A stretch of DNA of 58,417 nt, from assembly GCA_003062205.1 (NCBI GenBank), contig PQCP01000088.1, forward strand, positions 1 through 58,417, written 5' to 3'. This document shows, piece after piece, positions 1 through 10,397 of the stretch. Under the pieces are notes generated by a model. That model was not told the origin of the DNA and searched no databases. It saw only the letters and a list, made by a program, of their open reading frames with translations. The position numbers and the translations under genes were made by a program. Numbering within the stretch: position 1 is the stretch's first letter; every line of letters begins with the position of its first letter. Source of the stretch: Candidatus Sedimenticola endophacoides. GTDB lineage: Bacteria > Pseudomonadota > Gammaproteobacteria > Chromatiales > Chromatiaceae.

Positions 1-2
1 AC

Positions 3-638
3 GGCTATGCCGGCTACAACAAGGCGTGTCGGGACAACCCCATCAAGCGCATCGGCTGTTGGGATCATGCACGGCGCAAGTTTGTCGAGGCTGCCAAGGC
101 CGCACCCGCGAAGAAGAAGGAGCAGAAGGTGAGCAAGGCCGATGTGGCCATCGGCAAGATCCGCAAGCTCTACGCCATAGAGGAGCGGATAAAGGATCTG
201 GAGCCGGAGCAAAAAACCGAACAACGGCAAAAACTCAGCCGGGTGGCGCTCGAAGATCTGAAAAGCTGGCTGGAGATCAACAGCCGGCGTGTACCCAAAG
301 ACAGCCTTACCTACAAGGCGATCCAGTACACCCTGAACCAGTGGGAGCTGTTGGTGGGCTACTGCGACGATGGTCGCCTGCACATCAGCAATGCATTGGC
401 GGAAAATGCGGTACGCCCCTTTGCGCTTGGCAGGCGCAACTGGTTGTTTGCGGATACCTCACGCGGCGCTCACGCCAGCGCCACGATCTACAGTCTGATT
501 GAGACGGCAAAGGCCAACGGACTGGAACCCTACGATTACCTGCACCATGTACTAAAGAACATAGGTAGTGCCGATACGCTTGAGAAGGTCGAAGCACTGC
601 TGCCATGGAACATCGACTTGACCGCAGAGGCTGTTTGA
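3..638 (+). CDS. IS66-family transposase TnpC, C-terminal part (partial)
   Basis: The frame is open from base 3 with no start codon, so the gene is cut by the window edge. It is the C-terminal third of an IS66 DDE transposase. Visible blocks are CWDHARRKF near the beginning, NALAENAVRPFALGRRNW, which carries the last catalytic Glu, and the tail IETAKANGLEPYDYL. The product ends normally at a TGA (636-638). IS66 transposases are about 500 residues, so roughly 300 residues lie outside the window. This copy differs from the IS66-like remnants at 5214 and 51538, whose tail reads KISGCFRSMEGAKIF, so at least two IS66-type elements are present. Confidence 0.9.
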   Translation, partial: GYAGYNKACRDNPIKRIGCWDHARRKFVEAAKAAPAKKKEQKVSKADVAIGKIRKLYAIEERIKDLEPEQKTEQRQKLSRVALEDLKSWLEINSRRVPKDSLTYKAIQYTLNQWELLVGYCDDGRLHISNALAENAVRPFALGRRNWLFADTSRGAHASATIYSLIETAKANGLEPYDYLHHVLKNIGSADTLEKVEALLPWNIDLTAEAV

Positions 639-704
639 TTTAGCGTTTGCAAGTGACAGGGAATGTGGTGCAATGACAAGGAGTGGTCAGTCGCGAATTT
701 CCGT

Positions 705-738
705 AAGGCCCTGCTAGCATGGATGCTGGCGGGGCCTT
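705..738. repeat. Strong imperfect hairpin between IS66 and IS110
   Basis: AAGGCCC-GC-AGCAT pairs with ATGCT-GC-GGGCCTT around a GG loop, a near-perfect palindrome of about 34 bases. There is no T-run after it, so it is not a clear terminator. It could be an IS end structure or a REP-like unit. The rest of 639-790 holds no recognisable gene. Confidence 0.5.
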
Positions 739-1065
739 GTCATTGGCATGGACTGATCTGTGGTGCAATAGGGTCGATAATAGAGCGTGTATGGACTCCT
801 CCCCGTTTGCAAGCTTTTTTGCTCGTCTGGCCGACAATGAGTCGACTGCCAACGTGTATCCGGTCTCTTGGTGATGCCACATCCGGCATCGGACCCTGAT
901 GGGCTATCCGCACGTCAGTTCCCTCTCGCTTACACGAGCTTCAAGCTCTGCGCTCTAATCGGGTTTTACCGACGTCGGTCTGACCTGTTGGCCATCAAAG
1001 CAAATGGCTCTGCAATCGAGTGATTGGTTCCTGCTCTTTCTCCTCAGCGAACGTCTCGCTAGTCT

Positions 1066-2032
1066 TCAGGCGGCCGCCAGCTCCGCTCTGTAGGACTCCT
1101 CCCCGGCGACCATCGCCCACGCCATTCTCGCCATCTTGTTCGCCAGCGCCACCGTCACCACGTTGACATGCTTGCGCATACCCATTGCACGCAGCCAGCA
1201 ACTGAGATTGTCCTCCTTGTCGCCAACATGGCGTATGACCGCTCTGGCACCATGCACAAGCAGCTTGCGCAGATAAGCATCCCCGCGCTTGCTGATTCCC
1301 AGCAAGCGGTCTTTTCCCCCGCTGCTATGCTGGCGTGGCGTGAGACCCAGCGAAGCGGCGAAATCTCGGCCGCATTTGAAACTCTTGCCGTCACCGAGTG
1401 ATGCCGATAGTGCCGAGGCGATCAAGGGCCCAACACCCCTGAGCTCCATCAAGCGCTTTGCCGCCCGCTAACCGCCATGGAGAGCGAAGCGAAGGCGGTT
1501 AGTCCCCGATAGGCGTAGGCGCGGTTGTATGGCCGCAGTTACGACCGATAGGGAGTGACGTAGGGCATACAAATAGCGCATCCGACACGCCGTAGAGTCA
1601 TTGTGGTCATCATGACGGAGTTGCGCACGAGCAGCTTTGCTGCAATGTGCGGGACGGAGTCGTGATGAGCGCAGGACGGTCGGGGCAGTAACGGCTGTCG
1701 CGTTGGCGAGTCGATTTTGGGGACTGGGATGTCCCAAAATCTTTCACGAGGTAGCGACACTCTTGCTTGTTGCTCTTGACATAGGGCTTGACGAAACGTG
1801 CGTCGATCAGCCTGACCGTGTAACCGCGCGCCTGCAGCACCCTGGCCCAGTGATGGGCGCCGGCACAAGACTCCATCGCGATCACGGCTGTGGCCGGTAC
1901 CTTCTCGCACAGCTTGTCGATCCACTGTGAGCGAGATAGCTTAACCCGCCACAGGGCCTTGCCCAGCCGATCGGCAGCGTGGATCTGGAAAACGGACTTT
2001 GCAATATCAACTCCGACGTGGCTAATCTTCAT
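1066..2032 (-). pseudogene. IS110-family transposase, split by HE300 and missing its middle
   Basis: The N-terminal part (2032-1766) starts at an ATG preceded by GAGGAGGAAG. It has the DEDD RuvC-like start MKISHVGVDIAKSVF and runs to RFVKPYVKSNK. The C-terminal part (1465-1066) has LMELRGVGPLIASALSA, SLGLTPRQHSSGGKDRLLG (with the Tnp20 serine region) and ends YRAELAAA. In intact IS110 proteins the KSNK block is followed by an NDxxDA segment and about 100 further residues before MELxGVGP. These are absent, and the two halves are not in frame when HE300 is removed. The gene is therefore a deletion product, unlike most HE300-interrupted genes here. Confidence 0.85.
1466..1765 (-). mobile_element. 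HE300 element, copy 1
   Basis: Full 300-bp copy (forward orientation CAAGAG to TTAGCG is on the minus strand) inside the IS110 transposase. The flank beyond the hairpin end begins GGCG. Removal does not rejoin the two transposase halves, so this junction involves a deletion or a recombined or assembled join. Confidence 0.95.
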
Positions 2033-2131
2033 GGTGGACTTCCTCCTCATCTGTTTCGTGTGAATGGTGCTAGTTCAGCTCCCATTCTGACGCCTCGACG
2101 CCGTTTGTCGTAGGGGTGGGGAGGAGTCCAT

Positions 2132-2374
2132 CCCATTGCTTACGATCTTCCAGCCGAAGTCACGCACCATCTGCTGGTAGATGTAGGATTTCTTGGCGTA
2201 TTCGCCCTCTTCCCGGGCGCGCTCCTGGTCGAATGCCAGGTAGGTGTTGAGCCGCAGCAGGGTGCCTCCGTCCCGGGCGGCGAACTTGCGCAGGACGTCG
2301 TAGCGCAGCTGGTAGCCGCCGTTGAATTTTATGTTTTCGGCGTCGACGAAGACGCCGACCTTCAGGGTACTCAA
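2132..2374 (-). pseudogene. NYN-domain (LabA/DUF88-like) protein, 5' part only
   Basis: The first ~80 residues of a PIN-like NYN-domain protein: the start MSTLKVGVFVDAENI has the acidic residue of the ribonuclease fold, followed by AARDGGTLLRLNTYLAFDQE and YIYQQMVRDFGWKIVSNG. Family members are usually 150-250 residues and are thought to act on RNA. The coding sequence runs into the IS110 right end at about 2131, and the remaining C-terminal part is not found on the other side of the IS, so the gene is broken. No partner gene is evident; the next gene downstream on its strand is the IS. Confidence 0.7.
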
Positions 2375-2516
2375 TGCCGTTTACCTCTCGAACGTTGATT
2401 GTAGCGGGGTTGCCTCTGTTGAGGCGGGCCGTCTGATTTGGGGCGCGGCCGGTGTCATTCAATAAAGGGCGGATTCTACACGATTTGGTCCAGGCGGGTG
2501 TGTGCCGGGGCTCGAT

Positions 2517-3059
2517 TCACCACATCAGGTCGTCCGGCACCTGGAACTCGGCGTAGGGGTCATCATCCCCCGCATCTTCGCTGGCCGGGTCGTTGCGCGC
2601 AACCACGCGCTCCGGGGCCTGCGCGGCAATCTTCTCGGCGACGTCGGCAGGCACCAGATGGAAGGCGTCATCGAGCGTGACGACGGCCAGGGCACCTCGG
2701 CTCAGCCTGCCCTGCTGTGCCGCGTCCACATGGATACGGCGCAGCTTACCGTCGACACTGAAGTGATAGGCGATATCGCCAGCCTCCGAGGGCAGGCGGT
2801 TGGTCTCGATCAGTTGCCGTATCCGGGCCTCAAGCGCCTTGCGCTCGGCGGCCTGGAGGCGCTGTTCGTTGAGCTGGCGGTCGCGCCGCGCCGCCTCGGC
2901 GGCGCGCTCCCTGGCCAGGCGCGCGGACTCGTCCGGTGTCTTGTGCCGCTGATGGCGTTGGGCCTTCTCCTTCTGTTGCTTGGCCTTCTTCGCCTTGTTG
3001 ACCCGTTTCTGGTCCACCAGGCCTGCCCCGAGGAGCTGATCTTGCAGTGAATTTCCCAA
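2517..3059 (-). CDS. DUF2058 family protein (YaiL-like)
   Basis: 180 residues. The N-terminus, GNSLQDQLLGAGLVDQKRV, is the hallmark of DUF2058 proteins, followed by a long Lys/Arg/Glu/Gln-rich charged helix (residues ~20-90) and a C-terminal domain with DIAYHFSVDGKLRRIHVD. Homologues begin 'MxNSLQDQLLK', so a TTG at 3059 is the likely start, with GGAAGAG just upstream. E. coli YaiL is described as nucleoprotein- or polynucleotide-associated, but its biochemical role is unknown. It is transcribed toward the broken NYN gene and lies upstream of it in the same direction as acs. Confidence 0.85.
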   Translation of the reverse strand: MGNSLQDQLLGAGLVDQKRVNKAKKAKQQKEKAQRHQRHKTPDESARLARERAAEAARRDRQLNEQRLQAAERKALEARIRQLIETNRLPSEAGDIAYHFSVDGKLRRIHVDAAQQGRLSRGALAVVTLDDAFHLVPADVAEKIAAQAPERVVARNDPASEDAGDDDPYAEFQVPDDLMW

Positions 3060-3144
3060 ATCAATCTCTTCCGTTTAATCTCGAAAACAACAAGAAGGGC
3101 GGCCCCGCCACGGGGCCGCCCTGGTCCGCATTCCCGCCGCGCCG

Positions 3145-5091
<1,947 letters not shown>

Positions 5092-5249
5092 GTGTTGTCT
5101 CCTCGTCGTCTTCGGGTGCGCTGCTGTCGGCACCTGAACTGTCATTGAAATTTCGTGATGCCCCGCCAGATCGGACCTGCTGTCCGGTCGGAGGGTACTG
5201 TTGTTGTTTTCAGGTAACTATTCAGCTCATTTTGCCATGATTAGCCACA

Positions 5250-5463
5250 TCAGGCTTTATCCAATTCCATGAAGTCTGGATTCTTGCCTTGAAAAAGCAA
5301 TGCCAATGCTTCTGTGGCTGAGACGCCCTGCTTACGGCAAGTTGACAGGTAGCTGCGAACTCGACAGAAGATCTTCGCTCCCTCCATGGATCGGAAGCAA
5401 CCAGATATTTTCAAGACCAACGTGACTAAAACATAGCGGAGATTCACACAGGACACATTTATT
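5250..5463 (-). pseudogene. IS66-like transposase C-terminal remnant
   Basis: About 70 codons reading LKISGCFRSMEGAKIF, CRVRSYLSTCRKQG and ALALLFQGKNPDFM, the C-terminal end of one IS66 transposase branch, with a stop just inside the left terminal repeat. The upstream part is cut off by HE300 copy 2, so it cannot be functional. An identical remnant lies at 51574-51787. Confidence 0.8.
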
Positions 5464-5763
5464 CAAGAGTGTCGCTACCTCGTGAAAGATTTTGGGACAT
5501 CCCAGTCCCCAAAATCGACTCGCCAACGCGACAGCCGTTACTGCCCCGACCGTCCTGCGCTCATCACGACTCCGTCCCGCACATTGCAGCAAAGCTGCTC
5601 GTGCGCAACTCCGTCATGATGACCACAATGACTCTACGGCGTGTCGGATGCGCTATTTGTATGCCCTACGTCACTCCCTATCGGTCGTAACTGCGGCCAT
5701 ACAACCGCGCCTACGCCTATCGGGGACTAACCGCCTTCGCTTCGCTCTCCATGGCGGTTAGCG
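5464..5763 (+). mobile_element. HE300 element, copy 2
   Basis: Full 300-bp copy. The left flank (GGACACATTTATT) is IS66 sequence, while the right flank (ATGGACGC) is the interior of an IS1380 right end. The two flanks come from different insertion sequences, so this copy marks a recombined or assembled junction. The same junction is found at copy 12. Confidence 0.95.
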
Positions 5764-5893
5764 ATGGACGCTACAACCCCGAAAAAATGATCGTCGCCCC
5801 GCTAACAGTTACCGGCCTGCCTAGTTCTCGGCTAATACCCTAGTCTGGTTGTACGGTATTTGTGGTCACCTAATGGTTTATGAAACATTCGGG
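5764..5893 (+). mobile_element. IS1380 right-end fragment (130 bp)
   Basis: Ends in TTTATGAAACATTCGGG, the inverse of the IS1380 left end (CCCGAATTATTCATAAA) found at 18929. The same 130 bp follows HE300 at 20382, 52088 and 52885. It is followed here by TTAGGTGATG of IS66. It has no coding capacity. Confidence 0.8.
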
Positions 5894-6094
5894 TTAGGTG
5901 ATGTACGCTGTCATGAGGCGACTAAAAAAATGATGCTGCCCCGCGGGCACACTGCCAATAAAAATCTTTCAGCGAGCCTAATATCAGCGCCTGGAGTGTG
6001 AATAACGATGGTCTGAGATTTGTTGCTAAGACTGGAAGATTTTCGCAAAAAACCTGTCAAGCACTTTTTTCGATTTTGTATGGTGAATAGTTAC

Positions 6095-6395
6095 GCCCCA
6101 GTTTGAATACGGGATCGCCTCTCAGGGTATTGGCGTCATTGCCATCCTCGTAGGCGCAAGCGATTTGGTAGGTGCGCTGAGCAAACAACGCCTGTAGCTT
6201 GTGAGTGATATAGGATGGATGGCGCTGGTCGTTGAAGGCGCAGGCCAAGCGCTCGGTCAAGCCGATTTGGCGGTCGAGGCCGCGTAGAATCATGGGACCG
6301 AAATCCGAGGACAAGGCGCCGCCGTCAAAATCGCCACGCACGCTCAGACCGTCAACGGGGAGAAATCTCAGCGGTTCTTGGGTAGACTTGGACAT
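6095..6395 (-). pseudogene. IS1380-family transposase, N-terminal fragment
   Basis: Starts at ATG 6395 (MSKSTQEPLRFLPVDGLSV) behind a GAGG, then FDGGALSSDFGPMILRGLD, LACAFNDQRHPSYITHKL, YQIACAYEDGNDANTLRGD and PVFKLG, where the frame is cut by an IS66 right end. These blocks match the N-terminus of IS1380 transposases (about 430 residues in intact members). The IS1380 left terminal repeat is at 6477-6493. Non-functional fragment. Confidence 0.85.
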
Positions 6396-6928
6396 GGGGC
6401 GACCTCGTTTAGCTTCACCGAAGCGTTTTTGGCGAAATACCAATTATATCAATTGGTTGAACGAGGTGCGCCCTTTTTTATGAATAATTCGGGTTAGAAC
6501 AGAATTTTAGGTGATGTACGCTGTCATGAGGCGACTAAAAAAATGATGCTGCCCCGCGGGCACACTGCCAATAAAAATCTTTCAGCGAGCCTAATATCAG
6601 CGCCTGGAGTGTGAATAACGATGGTCTGAGATTTGTTGCTAAGACTGGAAGATTTTCGCAAAAAACCTGTCAAGCACTTTTTTCGATTTTGTATGGTGAA
6701 TAGTTACGTTTTCAGTTTGAACAGTGCGATGGTCCCTGACATGTGCGCCGCCGTGCATGGCGCCAGCCGGACCCATTCCAACCCATTTCCGAAACGCACC
6801 GGGCGCAACGGCCCGCGCCCTGCCGCCAGGCCGCGCCAGCGTCCGGCTGCATCGGTTCGTCCCTTTATCATTATGGTGAGAACCCCATTGTGCCGCATGG
6901 AATCGTCCTGTCAATGCCTGGGGTCGAA

Positions 6929-9113
6929 TCAGTAGTCATCAGTCCCGAACTCTCCCTGCAGCCGCTCCTGCAGCCGCTTGATCGCCCGCATCGCCATGCG
7001 CAGGGTGCTGCGTGTCTGGCGCGAGAGCCGGGACGGGGCGATCAGCTTGTCGACTTTCTTCCCCCCCCTCCATCTGCCGGATCTGGTGGGCCAGCAACAG
7101 ATCGAGCAACCCTTCGTAGGCCTCCTGGACCGAGTCGATGAAGTCCCGCGACAGGGATCCCGTCCGCACCAGCGCTTCGAGCCGGTCGCCGGTGTTCTGC
7201 ACACTGATGCCGCCTTGCAGCGAAAAGATGCGCGCCGCGTCGGCGACGATGCGCAGGCCGTTGCGTTTGACGTCGATCCACTCGCCACGGGCGTTGGATT
7301 TGGTGGTGATCAGGCGGTTGAACAGGCCGATGGCCGGGCGCCCCTCGGCATCGTCGGCCACCATCCTGCCGAGCAGGCGTGGATGCGCTTTCAGCTCGGC
7401 CAGGGTATGGCGGCGCAGCTCCATGGTCAGCGCGTCATTGCCGTACAGGGTATCGAAATCGAAGACCACGTTGGACCAGCGCGCGGCCCTGTCCGAGGGG
7501 CGTGCGCAGATCCGGCTGACCTGGGTCTTCCAGCTCGACAGCCGTTTGCGGTAGGCGGGGTTGGAGGCCATGATCTGCCCGGGGCAGAGCGGGTAGCCGA
7601 CCCGCGCCAGGTTACGGTTGACCCGCTCGCAGAAGAGTTCGAACCAGGCATCGGCCTGCTCCGGGTCGACCCCGGGGTCGTCGGCCAGGATGATGCCATT
7701 GTCCTGGTCGGGGTTGAGCAGCATCTCCTTGCGTCCGCCGGAGCCCATGATCAGGAACGCGTAGTCGAGGGGCGGTGGACCGTGGCCCTTGCGCTGCATC
7801 CAGCGCAGGGTCAGTTCGATCGCCCGGCGCTGGATAATCAGATGCACTTCGCTCAACAGGCGCAGGGCGTCGCTCGGGCGGTGGTTGGAGTCGCGGGCCT
7901 CGGTGGCGACCGGCAGCAGATTGGCGCTGAGTGCGGCCAGCTCCTTGATGCTGCCGGCGTCGCGCAGGCGACCGGTCATGGTTCCCGGACGCGAGATCAG
8001 CACCCGCAGGATGTCGCTCTGGGAGAGCATGCCGATCGGCCGGTGCGCCTCGGTGACCAGAAGGTACTTCACGTTGTGGCGCTTGAGCAGCTCCTCGGCC
8101 TCCCACAGCGGGGTGTCGGGATCGATCACCCGTGGGGTCTCCCGGGCCGTCTCCAGTACCCCTGCATCGGGTGCCGCCCCTTCGAGAATCGCGGCGCGGG
8201 CCAGGCCGGAAAAGCTGACCACCCCCCGGAGCCGGCCGTGCCGGTCGGTGACCGCCAGCGCACCGATCTTGCGCTCCTGCATCAGCAGCAGCGCCTCGCC
8301 GAGGGAGGTGTGGGGCGCGCAGGCCGAGACCGGCGATTTCATTACCCGGGTGACCGGTTGCGCCAGCACCCCGGACGAGATGGTACGGTCGGGGCTGCGC
8401 TCGCGCAGCCGGGAGGCGATGATCCGGTTGAGCATGTTGAACAGGTCCGGGCGTTCGACCTCCAGGTGTTTCAGCCGCTGCGCCGGGATCAGCAGCACCC
8501 GGGAGCGGCGGATCACCTCCGCCAGCGTGGAGTAGTCGTTGTTGTCCAGGTAATTGGCCAGGCCCAGGAACTCACCGGGTGTGACGCGCTCCTGACGCCC
8601 GCTGGGGCGGTGCATGATCAGCTCGCCCTCGACCAGCACGAACAGCGTCTGCCGGTATGGGTCGCCGGGGCGAACAAGAGTGTCGCTACCTCGTGAAAGA
8701 TTTTGGGACATCCCAGTCCCCAAAATCGACTCGCCAACGCGACAGCCGTTACTGCCCCGACCGTCCTGCGCTCATCACGACTCCGTCCCGCACATTGCAG
8801 CAAAGCTGCTCGTGCGCAACTCCGTCATGATGACCACAATGACTCTACGGCGTGTCGGATGCGCTATTTGTATGCCCTACGTCACTCCCTATCGGTCGTA
8901 ACTGCGGCCATACAACCGCGCCTACGCCTATCGGGGACTAACCGCCTTCGCTTCGCTCTCCATGGCGGTTAGCGACAGATGGCTGCCGCCGGGGCAGTCC
9001 CGTACTTCGGCCTGTTCGGTGAGCGCCTGGATGGAGGTCTGCGAAACACCGCGAAAGGTGCGGGTCGCGGCCAGGGCCTGTGCAATGTCCGGGGTGGTTG
9101 TACTGTGCTTCAT
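6929..9113 (-). CDS. DUF294 protein: cNMP-binding, CBS pair and nucleotidyltransferase domains, interrupted by HE300 and with a G-run frameshift
   Basis: Reconstructed 627-residue protein. Residues ~10-140 form a cyclic-nucleotide-binding domain (GSHLFRPGDPYRQTLFVLV); ~150-280 a CBS pair; ~320-450 the DUF294 nucleotidyltransferase with GSGGRKEMLLNPDQDNG. It is a putative signal-sensing nucleotidyltransferase often found near acs and acetate-type symporters, as here. Two defects are seen. HE300 copy 3 splits codon 47, and its exact removal restores the frame. A run of eight G (near 7061-7068) shifts the frame near codon 570; seven G would give EGGKKVDKLIAPSRLSRQT and a normal end, EFGTDDY, at 6929. 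The total after both corrections is divisible by three. The start ATG at 9113 fits the family. Confidence 0.85.
8675..8974 (+). mobile_element. HE300 element, copy 3
   Basis: Full copy inside codon 47 of the DUF294 gene, in reverse orientation to it. The coding-strand join is CATCTGT/TTCGCC. Deleting exactly 300 bp gives HLFRPGDPYRQ in frame, so there is neither a target duplication nor base loss. The flank beyond the hairpin end is ACAG. Confidence 0.97.
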
Positions 9114-9155
9114 CGACTGCTATTTTTTCACCACGCCAACGCGGGTGTTTTCGTC

Positions 9156-9320
9156 GTGCTCGATATCCTGTTTCTGATCATCACCGGCTCCATCGCCTAT
9201 CATGCCCTTACGCACCGCAACGCCGATGGCGGCAACGACATCGGGCATATGCTGTTTGGGGCCATCGCCCTGCTGTTTTTCATGCGCGTGCTGCTGGTCG
9301 ACGTGCTCCGGCTCCTATAG
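9156..9320 (+). CDS. Small membrane protein
   Basis: 54 residues from a GTG at 9156 (alternative GTG at 9105). The sequence has two hydrophobic segments, LDILFLIITGSIAYHAL and MLFGAIALLFFMRVLLVDVL, separated by the polar stretch THRNADGGNDIG. It is divergent from the DUF294 gene and overlaps the 3' end of the TPR gene by a few bases (9315-9320). The start is uncertain because no good ribosome-binding site is seen. Function unknown. Confidence 0.5.
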   Translation: MLDILFLIITGSIAYHALTHRNADGGNDIGHMLFGAIALLFFMRVLLVDVLRLL

Positions 9321-10283
9321 CGTGTGGGCGCGCTGGCGGGCGTCCGCTAACCGCCATGGAGAGCGAAGCGAAGGCGGTTAGTCCCCGATAGGCGTAGGCG
9401 CGGTTGTATGGCCGCAGTTACGACCGATAGGGAGTGACGTAGGGCATACAAATAGCGCATTCGACACGCCGTAGAGTCATTGTGGTCATCATGACGGAGT
9501 TGCGCACGAGCAGCTTTGCTGCAATGTGCGGGACGGAGTCGTGATGAGCGCAGGACGGTCGGGGCAGTAACGGCTGTCGCGTTGGCGAGTCGATTTTGGG
9601 GACTGGGATGTCCCAAAATCTTTCACGAGGTAGCGACACTCTTGCGCTTCCAGATTCCGCAGGCGTCGCTGAGCCGGTGGCAGCGCCAGCTGTCGGCGTA
9701 TATACCCGGCGCGGTCGGCGATGTCCGGCGGAGGTTCGGGCTGGTTGCGCAGGAAGCGTGTCAGCGGCCCCGGCCCCCGGCTTGCCGCCGGCGCCAGCTC
9801 CATGGCCAGCTGATAGTCGGCCAGCGCGCCCGGGTAGTCGCCCATCCGATCCTTCAGTATGCCCCGGTTGGCGTGGCTCACTCCCAGCGTTCGCGCCGTT
9901 TCCCCGCCCGCCGTGGCCGCCGGGATGGCCCGGTCATAGAGGGCCAGGGCCTGGCGGTACAGATCCCGGGCCTGGGCTTCCAGCTCCTGCGTTCGTGGCG
10001 AGGGCACCCGGTCATGGGCGGCCCACTGCCACTGTGCCCCCAACTGCATCAGGGCCAGGGCCCGGCCGCGCAGGGCGCCGGTATGTCCGGGGTCCATCTC
10101 CAGGGCCCGGGCGAATCCGTCCGCCGCCTGCTCCAGGTGACCATCCTCCAGGTAGCGTGCCGCGGCCGCCAACTCCCGCTGCAGGGGGGGTTCGCGGTTC
10201 GCCCCGTACAGGCCCCAGCCGGCCCAGGCCAGGGTCATCACCAGGATGGGTGGAAGCAGGCGGGGGAGGAGCCGTTCAGCCAT
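9315..10283 (-). CDS. TPR-repeat membrane-anchored protein, interrupted by HE300
   Basis: 222 residues after removing HE300 copy 4. An N-terminal hydrophobic segment (LLPPILVMTLAWAGWGLYG) suggests membrane anchoring, followed by TPR-like helices: AARYLEDGHLEQAADGFARA, SHANRGILKDRMGDYPGALA and YQLAMELAP. HE300 lies ten codons before the stop. Its exact removal continues the frame as RNLEADARQRAHTL and stop (TAG 9315-9317). Such proteins usually mediate protein-protein contacts; no specific partner is indicated, though it lies between DUF294 and a symporter gene on the same strand. Confidence 0.75.
9345..9644 (-). mobile_element. HE300 element, copy 4
   Basis: Full copy near the 3' end of the TPR gene, forward relative to the gene. 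The flank beyond the hairpin end is GACG. Frame is restored by exact excision. It carries one substitution (G to A near element position 184), shared with copy 9. Confidence 0.97.
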
Positions 10284-10397
10284 GGGCGGGTGCGTGGAGA
10301 TTACACATTCCCGTGCCTTGCCTCATGGTGCGGCCCGCCCCGCTTCCGGTAGTGCCCGGACAGGGGAGTGGCGTGGGCAAGGGGCGCGGGGTGTGAA

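Larger units (their letters stand above)
785..2140 (-). mobile_element. IS110 family (IS1111-like) insertion sequence, internally deleted
   Basis: An IS110-type transposase (two fragments, minus strand) is flanked by a perfect 14-bp inverted repeat, ATGGACTCCTCCCC at 791-804 and its complement at 2118-2131. Subterminal inverted repeats are characteristic of the IS1111 subgroup. The ends are approximate because IS1111 tips lie a few bases outside the repeats and no duplication is expected. It interrupts the NYN-domain gene on its right. HE300 copy 1 lies inside the transposase and part of the transposase is missing. The 12-bp core GGACTCCTCCCC also recurs at 1093-1104 inside the coding end. 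Confidence 0.7.
5206..6715. mobile_element. IS66-like composite with 8-bp target duplication
   Basis: Outer ends GTAACTATTCA (5214) and TGAATAGTTAC (ending 6707) are inverted repeats beginning 5'-GTAA, as in IS66. GTTTTCAG occurs directly on both sides (5206-5213 and 6708-6715), an 8-bp duplication as expected for IS66. The inside is not a functional IS: 250 bp of left end with a transposase tail, HE300 copy 2, 130 bp of an IS1380 right end (5764-5893), an IS66 right end (5894-6094), 399 bp of an IS1380 left end in reverse (6095-6493), and a second IS66 right end (6494-6707). It lies between DUF294 and acs. The first four pieces recur exactly in order inside norC (51538-52418). Confidence 0.85.

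Noticed and set aside
5492..5761. An 89-codon open frame running through every HE300 copy
   Set aside because: It starts at TTG without a ribosome-binding site, has no hydrophobic core or motif, and coincides with the hairpins. Best explained as a by-product of structured, stop-poor sequence.
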